The notes under the pieces were generated by a model. The model saw only the letters and a list, made by a program, of their open reading frames with translations, was not told where the DNA came from and searched no databases. 64,000 nucleotides of DNA from Hymenobacter chitinivorans DSM 11115 (lineage in GTDB: Bacteria; Bacteroidota; Bacteroidia; Cytophagales; Hymenobacteraceae): assembly GCF_002797555.1 (NCBI RefSeq), contig NZ_PGFA01000002.1, forward strand, positions 558,001 through 622,000, in the 5' to 3' direction. How positions within the stretch are numbered: the stretch's first letter is position 1; each line of letters starts with the position of its first letter. The position numbers were made by a program, and so were the translations under genes. Shown one piece after another: positions 7,276 through 16,050 of the stretch.

Positions 7276-10200
7276 CTAGCGGGCCGTGGCGTACTGGGCC
7301 TGCTGCAGTACTTTTTTGTATTCGGAAGGAAAAACTTTCACGAAGCGGCCGGCTTCCTCGCCCCAGTTGCCCAGCAGGTAGCCCGCCAGCTGACTGCCGG
7401 TGAGCTGCTGGTGCTTGCGCAGCAGGGCCTGAATCTGGGCTTCGTCGTCGGCGTCGAGCGGGTCGAGTTCCACCATTTCCTGGTTGCAGTTGTCGGGAAA
7501 CGTGCCGTCGGGGTCGTAGACCCAGGCAATGCCCCCGCTCATGCCGGCGGCGAAGTTGCGGCCCGTGCGGCCCAGAATCAGGGCCCGGCCGCCGGTCATG
7601 TACTCGCAGCCATGGTCCCCGACGCCCTCCACCACGGCCGTGGCCCCGGAATTGCGCACCGCAAACCGCTCCCCGGCCTGTCCGCGCACGAACAGCTCGC
7701 CGGAAGTAGCGCCGTAGAGGGCCACGTTGCCGATGATGATGTTGTGCTCGGGCACAAACTTGCCGTCGGCGGCCGGGAAAATGGCCAGCTGGGCCCCGGA
7801 AAGGCCCTTGCCCACGTAGTCATTGGCCTCGCCTTCCAGCGCAAACGACAAGCCCTTGACGCTGAAGGCCCCGAAGCTTTGCCCCGCCGAGCCCTGGAAC
7901 CGGTAGTTGACGGTATTCTCGGGCAGGCCGGCGGCGTGGTAGCGCTTGGCAATTTCGTTGGAAAGCAGCGTGCCGATGGTCCGGTCGGTGTTGCGGACCG
8001 GAAACTCGGCAAACACCGGAATCCGCTCCTCCAGGGCCGGGGCGGCGTGGTGCAGCAGCTGCCAGTCGAGAATATTGTCCAGGCCGTGGTCCTGGGCTTC
8101 ACTGTGGTAGAGCGTGCCGCCCGAGGGGTTAGCAGCCGGTTGGAGCACGCCCGATAAATCGAGGTGGCGGGCTTTCCAGTGCGAAATTCCCTCGCGCACT
8201 TTCAGAAACTGGGTGCGGCCCACCATTTCGTGGATGGTGCGGAAGCCCAGCTCAGCCATGATTTCGCGCAACTCCTCGGCCAGGAAGCGGAACAGATTCA
8301 CAATGTGCTCGGGCTGCCCGCTGAAAAGCTTGCGCAGCTCCGGGTCTTGGGTAGCCACGCCCACAGGGCAGGTGTTGAGGTGGCACTTGCGCATCATCAC
8401 GCAGCCGCCGGCTACCAGCGCGGCCGTGGCCACGCCCCATTCCTCGGCGCCCAGCAAGGCCGCCACGGCCAGGTCCCGGCCGGTTTTCATCTGCCCGTCG
8501 GCTTGCAGCACCACCCGGCTGCGGAGCTGATTGCGCAGCAAGGTCTGGTGGGCTTCGGCCAAACCCAGCTCCCAGGGCAGACCAGCGTGCTTGATGGAAC
8601 TGATGGGCGAAGCGCCGGTGCCGCCGTCGTAGCCGGCAATCAGAATTACGTCGGCATGAGCCTTGGCCACGCCCGCCGCAATGGTGCCCACGCCGGCCTT
8701 GCTCACCAGCTTCACGTTGATGCGGGCCGCGCGGTTGGCGTTTTTCAAATCGAAGATAAGCTGGGCCAGGTCCTCAATGGAGTAGATGTCGTGGTGGGGT
8801 GGGGGCGAAATAAGGCCCACGCCGGGCGTGGCGTGCCGGGTTTTGGCAATCCAGGCGTCCACCTTGTGGCCCGGCAGCTGCCCGCCTTCCCCCGGTTTGG
8901 CGCCCTGGGCCATCTTGATCTGCAGCTCGTCGGCGTTGGTCAGATAGTGAGCCGTGACGCCGAAGCGGGCCGAAGCAATCTGCTTGATGGCCGAGCGCAT
9001 AGAGTCGCCGTTGGGCAGCTTTTCGTAGCGCATCGGGTCCTCGCCGCCTTCGCCGGTGTTGCTTTTGCCGCCGATGCGGTTCATGGCAATGGCCAGGGTG
9101 CTGTGGGCTTCGTGCGAAATCGAACCAAACGACATAGCCCCAGTGGCAAACCGCTTCATGATGCTTTCGGCCGGCTCCACTTCGTCAATCGAAATAGAAG
9201 GCCGGTGGCGGGCGAAATCCAGCAGGCCGCGCAGCGTAAACATCCGCTCCGGCTGCTCATTGACCAGCTTGGCGTAGCGCTGGTAGGTTTCGTAGTTGCC
9301 GGTGCGCGTCGCCAGCTGCAGCAAATGCACCGTTTCGGGGTTGAACATGTGAGCCTCACCCCGGCGCCGCCACTGGTACACGCCGCCGTCGGGCAAGAGC
9401 TGCTGCTCCTCGGGCGTGCTGCTCTTGAAGCCCTGAAAGTGCTTGTAGAGGGTTTCACGGGCAATTTCATCCAGCCCCAGCCCGCCGATGCGGGTCACGG
9501 CGCCGGTGAAGTAGTGGTCCACCACTGCCTGATTCAGCCCCAGAATCTCGAATACCTGGGCCCCGTGGTAGCTCTGCAGCGTGCTGATGCCCATCTTGGA
9601 AAAGATCTTCAGCAGCCCGTCGCACACGGCCTTCACGTAGTTTTTCACCAGTTGCCCGGCGTCCTGACTGGTGTTGAAGCCGCCGCCCTGCTGCGTGGTC
9701 TGAATCGTGGCCAGGGCCAAGTACGGGTTGATGGCCGTGGCCCCGAAAGAGAGCAGGCAGGCAAAGTGGTGCACTTCCCAAATATCCCCGGCCTCGACCA
9801 CCAAGCCCACCGAGCCCCGGTGGCCCTTGCGAATCAAATGGTGGTGCACCGCCGACACGGCCAAGAGCGACGGAATCGGGGCGTGCTTGGAATCCAGGCC
9901 GCGGTCCGAGAGAATCAGCACCTCGAAGCCGTCCTTCACCGCGTCCTCGGCGTAGCGGCACAGCCGCGAGAGGCCGTCCTGCAAGGAGCCAGGCTTACCG
10001 TCGGCCTTGAAGTAGGAAAGCAGCGTTTTGGCATTGAACATGCCCGTATCGATGCTGCGCAGCTTTTCCAGCTCGTGGTTGGTCAGAATGGGCTGGCGCA
10101 GCGCCACGCAGTGGCAGTGCATCTTATCCTCGTCGAGGATGTTGCCGTTGTTGCCAATAAACGTGGCCAGACTCATCACCAGCCGCTCCCGAATCGGGTC

Positions 10201-11799
10201 AATCGGCGGGTTGGTGACCTGGGCAAAGAACTGCTTGAAATAGCTGCTCAAATGCTGGGGTTGGTCGGAGAGGATAGCCAGGGGCACGTCCACGCCCATC
10301 GAGCCGATGGGTTCCTTGCCCTCCAGGGCCATGGGCGTGATAATCGTGTCGATGTCCTCCCGGGTGTAGCCGAATACCTGGTGGTATTTGAACACCGAGT
10401 CAGCGGCCAAGTCGGTAAACACCTGCCGGGGCTCAGGCAGCTCTTCCAGCCGAATCTGGTAGTCGGTGAGCCACTGGCCGTAGGGCTGCTGGGCCGCCGC
10501 CTGGGCCTTGATGCCCTGGTCGGTGATAATCTGGCCGGCCACGGTGTCGATGAGCAGCATCTTGCCCGGCTGCAACCGGCCTTTCTGAATGACGGTCGAC
10601 TCGGGAATGCCCAGCACACCAGCTTCGGAAGCCACCATCACCCGGCCGTCGTCCGTTACCACGTAGCGCAACGGCCGCAGTCCGTTCCGGTCCAGCATGG
10701 CCCCGATTTTCTGCCCGTCGGTGAAAATCAGCGCCGCCGGACCGTCCCAGGGAGCCATAAACGTGGCGTGAAACTCATAAAAGGCCTTTTTCCACGGGTC
10801 CATCTGGGTGTTGCCATCCCAGGCTTCGGGCACCAGCATCATCATCACGTGGGGCAAGGAGCGGCCCGAGTGCAGCAGGATTTCCACGATATTATCCAGG
10901 CAGGCCGAGTCCGACTGCCCTTCGTCGATAACGGGCAGCAGCATGTCCATTTCCTCACTGGAGAAGTACGGCGACACGTAGCTGCGCATGCCGGCGTAAA
11001 ACCAGTTCAGATTGCCCCGCAGCGTGTTGATTTCGCCATTATGAGCCAGCAACCGGAAGGGCTGGGCCAGCTTCCACGAGGGAAACGTGTTGGTCGAAAA
11101 GCGCGAATGGACCATGCCAAAGGCCGAAGTGACCCGCGCATCGGTCAAGTCGGGGAAGTAGCCGCGCACCTGGTAGGTCGTGAGCTGGCCCTTGTACACG
11201 ATGGTTTTACACGACAGGGACGTGAAGTAAAAGTCGCCGCCGGCCTTGAGGTTGGCTTCCAGCACCAGCTTGCTGATGTAGCGCCGCAGCACGTAGAGCT
11301 TCCGCTCAAAATCATCGGCGGTAGCAATGCCGGCGGGCCGGCCAAAGAACACCTGCTCCATGTCGGGCTCGGCGGCCAGGGCCGTGGGCCCAATGCCGGC
11401 GGGATTCACCGGCACCGGCCGGAAGCCCAGCACGGGCATGCCCAGCCGGGCGGCGGCCTCGTGAATCAGTTGACGGCAGGCTTCCTTGGTGGAGTGCTTT
11501 TTGGGCAGAAACAGCATGCCCACGCCGTAGCTGCCGGGCTCGGGCAGCCGAATGCTTAGGGCCGTGCATTCTTCCAGGAAAAACCAGTGGGGGAGCTGCA
11601 GCAAGATGCCGGCCCCGTCGCCGGAATCAGAGTCGCAGCCGCAGGCCCCGCGGTGCTCCATGTTTTCCAGCATGGTCAGGGCATCGTCGATAATCTGGTG
11701 CGACTTCTGCCCGTTGAGAAAGGTAATAAAGCCGGTGCCGCAGGCATCGTGCTCAAATTCGGGGCGGTACAGACCCTGCGCGCTGGTATCGGGTTTCAT
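7276..11799 (-). CDS. gltB: Glutamate synthase, large (alpha) subunit
   Basis: 1507 residues from the ATG at 11799, full length for NADPH-type GltB. An in-frame ATG at 11868 would add 23 atypical residues. The class II glutaminase domain begins at the expected nucleophile, Cys20 in FEHDACGTGFI, which becomes the N-terminus after propeptide removal. The FMN/synthase barrel includes GEGGEDPMRYEKLPNGD, QGAKPGEGGQLPG and SPPPHHDIYSIEDLAQLI. The 3Fe-4S cysteines are in CVMMRKCHLNTCPVGVATQD. The C-terminal GXGXG beta-helix domain is seen from about residue 1230 (GLSGAQLAIFP, MTGGRALILGRTGRNFAAGM). It makes two glutamates from glutamine and 2-oxoglutarate with GltD. No regulator is adjacent. Very confident. 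Confidence 0.97.
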   Translation of the reverse strand: MKPDTSAQGLYRPEFEHDACGTGFITFLNGQKSHQIIDDALTMLENMEHRGACGCDSDSGDGAGILLQLPHWFFLEECTALSIRLPEPGSYGVGMLFLPKKHSTKEACRQLIHEAAARLGMPVLGFRPVPVNPAGIGPTALAAEPDMEQVFFGRPAGIATADDFERKLYVLRRYISKLVLEANLKAGGDFYFTSLSCKTIVYKGQLTTYQVRGYFPDLTDARVTSAFGMVHSRFSTNTFPSWKLAQPFRLLAHNGEINTLRGNLNWFYAGMRSYVSPYFSSEEMDMLLPVIDEGQSDSACLDNIVEILLHSGRSLPHVMMMLVPEAWDGNTQMDPWKKAFYEFHATFMAPWDGPAALIFTDGQKIGAMLDRNGLRPLRYVVTDDGRVMVASEAGVLGIPESTVIQKGRLQPGKMLLIDTVAGQIITDQGIKAQAAAQQPYGQWLTDYQIRLEELPEPRQVFTDLAADSVFKYHQVFGYTREDIDTIITPMALEGKEPIGSMGVDVPLAILSDQPQHLSSYFKQFFAQVTNPPIDPIRERLVMSLATFIGNNGNILDEDKMHCHCVALRQPILTNHELEKLRSIDTGMFNAKTLLSYFKADGKPGSLQDGLSRLCRYAEDAVKDGFEVLILSDRGLDSKHAPIPSLLAVSAVHHHLIRKGHRGSVGLVVEAGDIWEVHHFACLLSFGATAINPYLALATIQTTQQGGGFNTSQDAGQLVKNYVKAVCDGLLKIFSKMGISTLQSYHGAQVFEILGLNQAVVDHYFTGAVTRIGGLGLDEIARETLYKHFQGFKSSTPEEQQLLPDGGVYQWRRRGEAHMFNPETVHLLQLATRTGNYETYQRYAKLVNEQPERMFTLRGLLDFARHRPSISIDEVEPAESIMKRFATGAMSFGSISHEAHSTLAIAMNRIGGKSNTGEGGEDPMRYEKLPNGDSMRSAIKQIASARFGVTAHYLTNADELQIKMAQGAKPGEGGQLPGHKVDAWIAKTRHATPGVGLISPPPHHDIYSIEDLAQLIFDLKNANRAARINVKLVSKAGVGTIAAGVAKAHADVILIAGYDGGTGASPISSIKHAGLPWELGLAEAHQTLLRNQLRSRVVLQADGQMKTGRDLAVAALLGAEEWGVATAALVAGGCVMMRKCHLNTCPVGVATQDPELRKLFSGQPEHIVNLFRFLAEELREIMAELGFRTIHEMVGRTQFLKVREGISHWKARHLDLSGVLQPAANPSGGTLYHSEAQDHGLDNILDWQLLHHAAPALEERIPVFAEFPVRNTDRTIGTLLSNEIAKRYHAAGLPENTVNYRFQGSAGQSFGAFSVKGLSFALEGEANDYVGKGLSGAQLAIFPAADGKFVPEHNIIIGNVALYGATSGELFVRGQAGERFAVRNSGATAVVEGVGDHGCEYMTGGRALILGRTGRNFAAGMSGGIAWVYDPDGTFPDNCNQEMVELDPLDADDEAQIQALLRKHQQLTGSQLAGYLLGNWGEEAGRFVKVFPSEYKKVLQQAQYATAR

Positions 11800-12219
11800 C
11801 GGAAATCGGTGTCGTGGGGAGTCCGTCGGCCGGTGGAGGCAGGCCGAAATGGCAAGATATTCCCCCACCCGAAGCCGGCACGCCGGACTTGGCGGCCCCT
11901 ACGATTTCCAACTGCGCCAAACCGCCGCTTCTTGCCTCAAAAACAGCCCATGACGGCCCCGATAAGCTGATTTTACAACTGCGGCTTTCTACAACGGCCG
12001 ATACTTCAGCCAAGAGCCTGGCCCCGCGTATTTGCGGCTTAATCGGGGTTCGTCGTGAGTTGGCTTACGGCCCTAAGCGGGCCGCAAACGAGCTCAGCCC
12101 GTAGCCCCGGCGTGGGCGCCAGCGGGTTTGCAGCCCCGCAGTGCACCCCGGCGTGAGCTACGGGCTGAAAATCCGCGTCACAAGTCACTAACTATACGTC
12201 TGATAAAGCTAATCTAAGC
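11800..12219. other. 420-base gap upstream of gltB with an inverted repeat
   Basis: No convincing gene. CAGCCCGTAGC (12095-12105) is repeated inverted at 12157-12167, around GC-rich sequence. It could be the 3' end structure of the upstream response-regulator transcript or a degenerate repeat. The gltB promoter should lie in 11800-12000, but I see no clear TAnnTTTG element. Confidence 0.5.
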
Positions 12220-12903
12220 TCAGGCGGCGCGGTCTTCGAGAATGTAGCCGATGCCGTTGAGGGTGTGAATCAACTTGGGGGTGAAGTTCTTGTCCACCTT
12301 TTTGCGCAGGTAGTTCACGTACACGTCCACCACGTTGGTACCGGTGTCGAAGGCCAAATCCCAGACCTGCTGCACGATTTCCTGGCGGGTTACGGCCCGG
12401 CCCTGGTTGTGCATAAAGTACTCCAGCAGGGCCAGCTCCCGACCCGTGAGGTCAATGCGCTTGTCGCCGCGCTTCACGATGCGGCTGCGACCGTAGAGCT
12501 CCAGGTCGGCCACTTTCAGCACGTTTTCCGCCGGGCCCGCGGCCGGGTAGCGGCGGTGCAGGGCCCGCAGCCGGGCCAGCAGCTCCCCAAACTCGAAGGG
12601 CCGGACCAGGTAGTCGTCGGTGCCCGCCTCGAAGCCCTGCAGCTTATAGTCGGTCGACGGGTTGGCCGTAAACATCAGTACCGACAGCTTATCGTGGTGC
12701 TGGCGAATAAAGCGGCAGAGCCCAAAGCCGCTCTGGTTGGGCAGGTCGGCCTTGAGCAGCACCGCCGTGTAAGAAGCCGTGGTCAGCATCTGTTGGGCCG
12801 AAGGGGCGCTGAGGGCCACGGCCACCGCTAAGCCCTGCTGCTCCAGGCTGTGCTTGAGTCCAGCGGCGGCCAGTAAGTCGTCTTCGACCAGCAAAATATT
12901 CAT
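12220..12903 (-). CDS. Atypical OmpR-type response regulator lacking the phospho-acceptor Asp
   Basis: 227 residues: receiver domain (1-120) and C-terminal winged-helix DNA-binding domain (about 130-225, with IDLTGRELALLEYFMHNQG and TNVVDVYVNYLRKKV). The acidic pocket is present (LLVEDD), as is the switch Thr79 (VLMFTANP). The position of the phosphorylated Asp in the usual LLDxxLP pattern is Lys51 (AVLLKADLPNQSG), and the conserved Lys near the C-terminal end is Arg101 (YLVRPFEF). Asp53 is two positions off. Such receivers usually do not use normal phosphotransfer. No histidine kinase gene is adjacent. It probably works as a constitutive or ligand-modulated regulator; its targets are unknown, with SulP-CA upstream and gltB downstream on the same strand. 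Confidence 0.9.
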   Translation of the reverse strand: MNILLVEDDLLAAAGLKHSLEQQGLAVAVALSAPSAQQMLTTASYTAVLLKADLPNQSGFGLCRFIRQHHDKLSVLMFTANPSTDYKLQGFEAGTDDYLVRPFEFGELLARLRALHRRYPAAGPAENVLKVADLELYGRSRIVKRGDKRIDLTGRELALLEYFMHNQGRAVTRQEIVQQVWDLAFDTGTNVVDVYVNYLRKKVDKNFTPKLIHTLNGIGYILEDRAA

Positions 12904-13042
12904 CCGCGCGTAAGCAGTGGTCAGCTTAGGCTACCGGCCGCCAGGAAAGGCGGCCGGCAGTCCTGACCGGGTTGAAAAAAGGTACTTCGGGTGGGATGGA
13001 AAGCGGGTGGGGCAGAAAGTGGGCGGCGCAACTGATTGGCGG

Positions 13043-15421
13043 CTACGGCACGCCCAGGGCCGCGTCGGCGTCGAAGGGGGGAATGGCAATGATGGGCCCC
13101 GCGCCGGTGCTGACCGAGTAGATAGACGGAGCCTGGTGCAGGTTGCCGGCCAGGCGGCGCAGCCCGTCGGGGGCCACTTGGTAGCGGAAAATGGTGTCGT
13201 ACTCGGCAAAGTCGCGGCGCACGTCGACTTCCAGGTCGCGGATAACGCCGCCATGAATGTCGTACACCCAGCCGTGCAGGTGCAGGGGCTTGGTGGCGTT
13301 CTGTACCGTCGGGCTTTGCTGCAGATTATACACCTGCTCAATAACGTTGAGCTCCACTAGGCGGCGGTAGCGCTCCTCCTCGGTTTCGAGGGCGCCCAGC
13401 TCGTGGTTGTGCTGGTGCATTACCTCGCGCACGGTGCTGAGCCAGCTGGTTACCACGCCGGCGTCCTCATTCTGCATGGCCGTTTGCACGCCCCGGCAGC
13501 CGTAGTGCCCGCACACGATGATGTGCTGAATCTGGAGCTGATTTACCGCGTAATCCAGCACCGCGGCCAGGTTTAAGTCGGTGCTGACGACCAGGTTGGC
13601 CACGTTGCGGTGCACGAAGACCTCCCCGGGCGCCGTGCCGGTCATCTCACTCACCGACACGTGGTTGTCGGAGCAGCCGATGAAGAGGAACTTGGGCGTC
13701 TGTTGGGCGGCGGCTTCGAAAAAGCGGGGGTTGCGGCGCAGCTTTTCGGCCACCCAGTTGCGGTTGTTGTCAAAGAGCTTGTAGTAGGCCTCGAAGTCGG
13801 CTTCCTTGCTGCTCACGTGGGGCTGCCCGGCCAGGTTTTGGGCGTAGTCCTCGCCTTTGCGCAGAAAAATGAGCTGAATGTTGCGCTGCCGGGCCGTTTC
13901 GCGGAAGTTTTCGATGGCGCTGAGCACGTCCCGGTCGATGTAAGCCGAGTTGGTGCCATCGATTTCCACGGTGGTATTCACTGGAATGTCCTTGAGCACG
14001 GTCATGATGCTGGCCTTGTTCAGGAACGAGACATGCTCGCCCAGGCTGATGCGCAGATGCTCCTCGCCCTGCACCGTGTAGCTCTGGAAGAAGTGGGCAT
14101 TCTTATACGTTTCGCGCAGCACAAAGAACAAGCCCACCGCCGCGCCCACGCCGATACCAATGAGCAGGTCGGTCATCAGGATGGCCCCAATGGTCACGAT
14201 GAAGGGCAAAAACTCGGTGAGGCCAGCCTGAAAATGCTGGCGGAAGATGCTGATGCGGGCCAGCTTGTAGCCCGTCACGAGCAGAATAGCGGCCAGCGCG
14301 GCCCAGGGAATCAGGTTCAACAGGCCCGGAAACAGCACCACGCTCACCACCAGCAGGCTGCCGTGCACCAGGGCCGCCAGCTTGGTGCGCCCCCCGGCGT
14401 TGATGCTCACCGAGCTGCGCACAATCACCGACGTCAGGGGCAGGCCGCCCATCAGGCCGCTGACGAAGTTGCCCACACCCTGGGCCTTCAGCTCGTGGTT
14501 GGTGGGCGTTTTGCGCTTGAGCGGGTCCAGCTCGTCGGTGGCTTCCACGGCCAGCAACGCCTCCAGACTGGCCACCAGGGCAATGGAGAAGGCCGCGGAG
14601 TAGATTTTGGGGTTGGTAAGCTGGGAGAAGTCGGGCAGGGTAAACAGGTTAAGGAATTCCCCGGCGCTTTTGGGCACGGGCAGCTGCACCAGGTGGGTGC
14701 CGCCCAGCAAGTAGGCCGGGCTGAGCAGGCCGGCCAGGGTGTTGAGCGTGATGCCGAGGATGATGACGACCAGGGCCGCCGGCACCGCCGACAGGACCTT
14801 GTTCTGCTTAAAAAAAGGCTGTTCCCAGGCAATGAGCACGGCCAGGCTCACCAGGGCAATAACCAGGGCCGTGGCGTTGAATTCGCGCAGGGCGTGTTCG
14901 AGCAGGCCTTCCAAATTGCCGCCGTTCCAGGAAAACAGGGCCAGCGACTCTACCGCGTCGGCGTCGTAGCCCAAAATGTGGGGCAGCTGCTTTAGAATCA
15001 GGATGATGCCGATGGCCGCCAGCATGCCCTTGATAACGGAGGAGGGAAAGAAGTTGCTGATAATGCCCGCCCGCAGCACGCCCATGAGCAGCTGCAGGCC
15101 GCCGGCCACGCACAAGGCCAGCTGCAACGCCCGAAACGAGCCCAGGCTTTCCAGACTGCTAACCACGACCAGAATCAGGCCGGCCTCGGGCCCCGAAATG
15201 CTCACCGCCGAGCGGCTTAGCGTCCCCACCACCAGGCCCCCGACGATACCGGCAATAATACCCGAAAACAGCGGTGCCCCCGAGGCCAGGGCTATGCCCA
15301 GACACAGCGGCACGGCCACCAAAAACGACACCAGGCCGCCTTGCAGGTCACTTCTGAAGTAGGAAAAGTCCCAGGTTTTGGGCGTGGCAGCTACACTAGA
15401 CATAGGCTTGGGTAAAGACAT
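13043..15421 (-). CDS. SulP anion transporter fused to beta-carbonic anhydrase
   Basis: About 792 residues. Residues 1-400 are a SulP/SLC26-type permease with many hydrophobic segments (AVPLCLGIALASGAPLFSGI; GPEAGLILVVVSSL). A STAS-like stretch follows around NTTVEIDGTNSAYIDRDVL. The last 220 residues are a beta-class carbonic anhydrase with zinc ligands Cys583 (FIGCSDNHVSVSEMTG) and the His/Cys of VCGHYGCRGVQ. Such fusions are thought to couple bicarbonate uptake with CO2/HCO3- interconversion. The usual Asp-Arg dyad (CSDSR) reads CSDNH here, so Arg is replaced by His587, which may alter activity. ATGs at 15442, 15421 and 15403 are all possible. A promoter-like element lies near 15595. Confident on architecture. 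Confidence 0.9.
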   Translation of the reverse strand: MSLPKPMSSVAATPKTWDFSYFRSDLQGGLVSFLVAVPLCLGIALASGAPLFSGIIAGIVGGLVVGTLSRSAVSISGPEAGLILVVVSSLESLGSFRALQLALCVAGGLQLLMGVLRAGIISNFFPSSVIKGMLAAIGIILILKQLPHILGYDADAVESLALFSWNGGNLEGLLEHALREFNATALVIALVSLAVLIAWEQPFFKQNKVLSAVPAALVVIILGITLNTLAGLLSPAYLLGGTHLVQLPVPKSAGEFLNLFTLPDFSQLTNPKIYSAAFSIALVASLEALLAVEATDELDPLKRKTPTNHELKAQGVGNFVSGLMGGLPLTSVIVRSSVSINAGGRTKLAALVHGSLLVVSVVLFPGLLNLIPWAALAAILLVTGYKLARISIFRQHFQAGLTEFLPFIVTIGAILMTDLLIGIGVGAAVGLFFVLRETYKNAHFFQSYTVQGEEHLRISLGEHVSFLNKASIMTVLKDIPVNTTVEIDGTNSAYIDRDVLSAIENFRETARQRNIQLIFLRKGEDYAQNLAGQPHVSSKEADFEAYYKLFDNNRNWVAEKLRRNPRFFEAAAQQTPKFLFIGCSDNHVSVSEMTGTAPGEVFVHRNVANLVVSTDLNLAAVLDYAVNQLQIQHIIVCGHYGCRGVQTAMQNEDAGVVTSWLSTVREVMHQHNHELGALETEEERYRRLVELNVIEQVYNLQQSPTVQNATKPLHLHGWVYDIHGGVIRDLEVDVRRDFAEYDTIFRYQVAPDGLRRLAGNLHQAPSIYSVSTGAGPIIAIPPFDADAALGVP

Positions 15422-15590
15422 GAGAGTTCCGGCGCGGCCCAAAAGCCGCGAAGTGGAAGAAATAGGCAGAAAGCGGAAGGCAGAGCCGACTACGAGGCGC
15501 CGGTTGCGGATGGTACAGGGCTAGTTAGAGTTTCTAATCAGCGGCGCCGATAAAAAGAACTTCAAATCCAGGTGGTTAGAATTTCTCTTG

Positions 15591-15598
15591 CAAAGGTA
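15591..15598 (-). promoter_or_regulatory. Candidate -7 promoter element for the SulP-carbonic anhydrase gene
   Basis: TACCTTTG on the minus strand matches TAnnTTTG. A weak TTTA lies 23 bases further upstream. It implies a leader of about 160 bases. Confidence 0.45.
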
Positions 15599-15981
15599 TA
15601 GGCTTAGTACGGGGCCAGAATTAAAGGAATATTATAAGGTTATTAGATTCTGGTTAAAAATATATTAGAAACTGATGAAAGAAAATTGTTATAACAACTT
15701 GGTAAATAGCGGCAAAAATCAAATTTAACGAACCTTTAACTTGAATTAAATTCAAGAGTTATTGTATTGTGTACAAGGGGTATGTGGTTTAATGAGTGTT
15801 ATGAATGAGTAGCTAATACGGTTGTTAAATTGTTTTTATATTCCAGTATGAAAGGCTTTTAATTTGGAATTAGTAGCCTTTAATTAGCTGCAACTGCCTT
15901 TTTGCAGACTATTTGTTCAAGCGGTAATTTCTGCCGAAACACTGCAGGGGTTTTAGTTATCAGTGACTCTGCTTTTGCCAT
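15599..15981. other. AT-rich non-coding stretch
   Basis: About 380 bases rich in A and T (many TTAATT and AAATTT tracts) in an otherwise GC-rich region, with no supportable gene. It separates the SulP-CA promoter from the 3' end of the ureide operon. It could be upstream activating DNA, a curved region or a decayed insertion. Confidence 0.5.
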
Positions 15982-15985
15982 AAAA

Positions 15986-16029
15986 AAAGCACCCTACCAA
16001 CCGTTTGTAAACGATTGGCGGGGTGCTTT
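15986..16029 (-). terminator. Terminator after the CitE-like gene (end of ureide operon)
   Basis: AAAGCACCC...CCAA.CGTTT is repeated inverted across a 2-base loop (21-bp imperfect stem) and is flanked by an A run that gives a U-tail on the minus strand. It starts about 20 bases after the stop at 16051. Confidence 0.8.
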
Positions 16030-16050
16030 ATAGGCAGCGGAGAGTAGGGG

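Noticed and set aside
8164..11559. 1131-codon open frame on the plus strand
   Set aside because: It is antisense to gltB; long antisense frames arise from GC-rich codon bias. The product has no family features and is full of Gly/His/Val typical of such shadows.
13610..14995. 461-codon plus-strand frame
   Set aside because: Antisense to the SulP-carbonic anhydrase gene, with low-complexity His/Gln/Gly composition.
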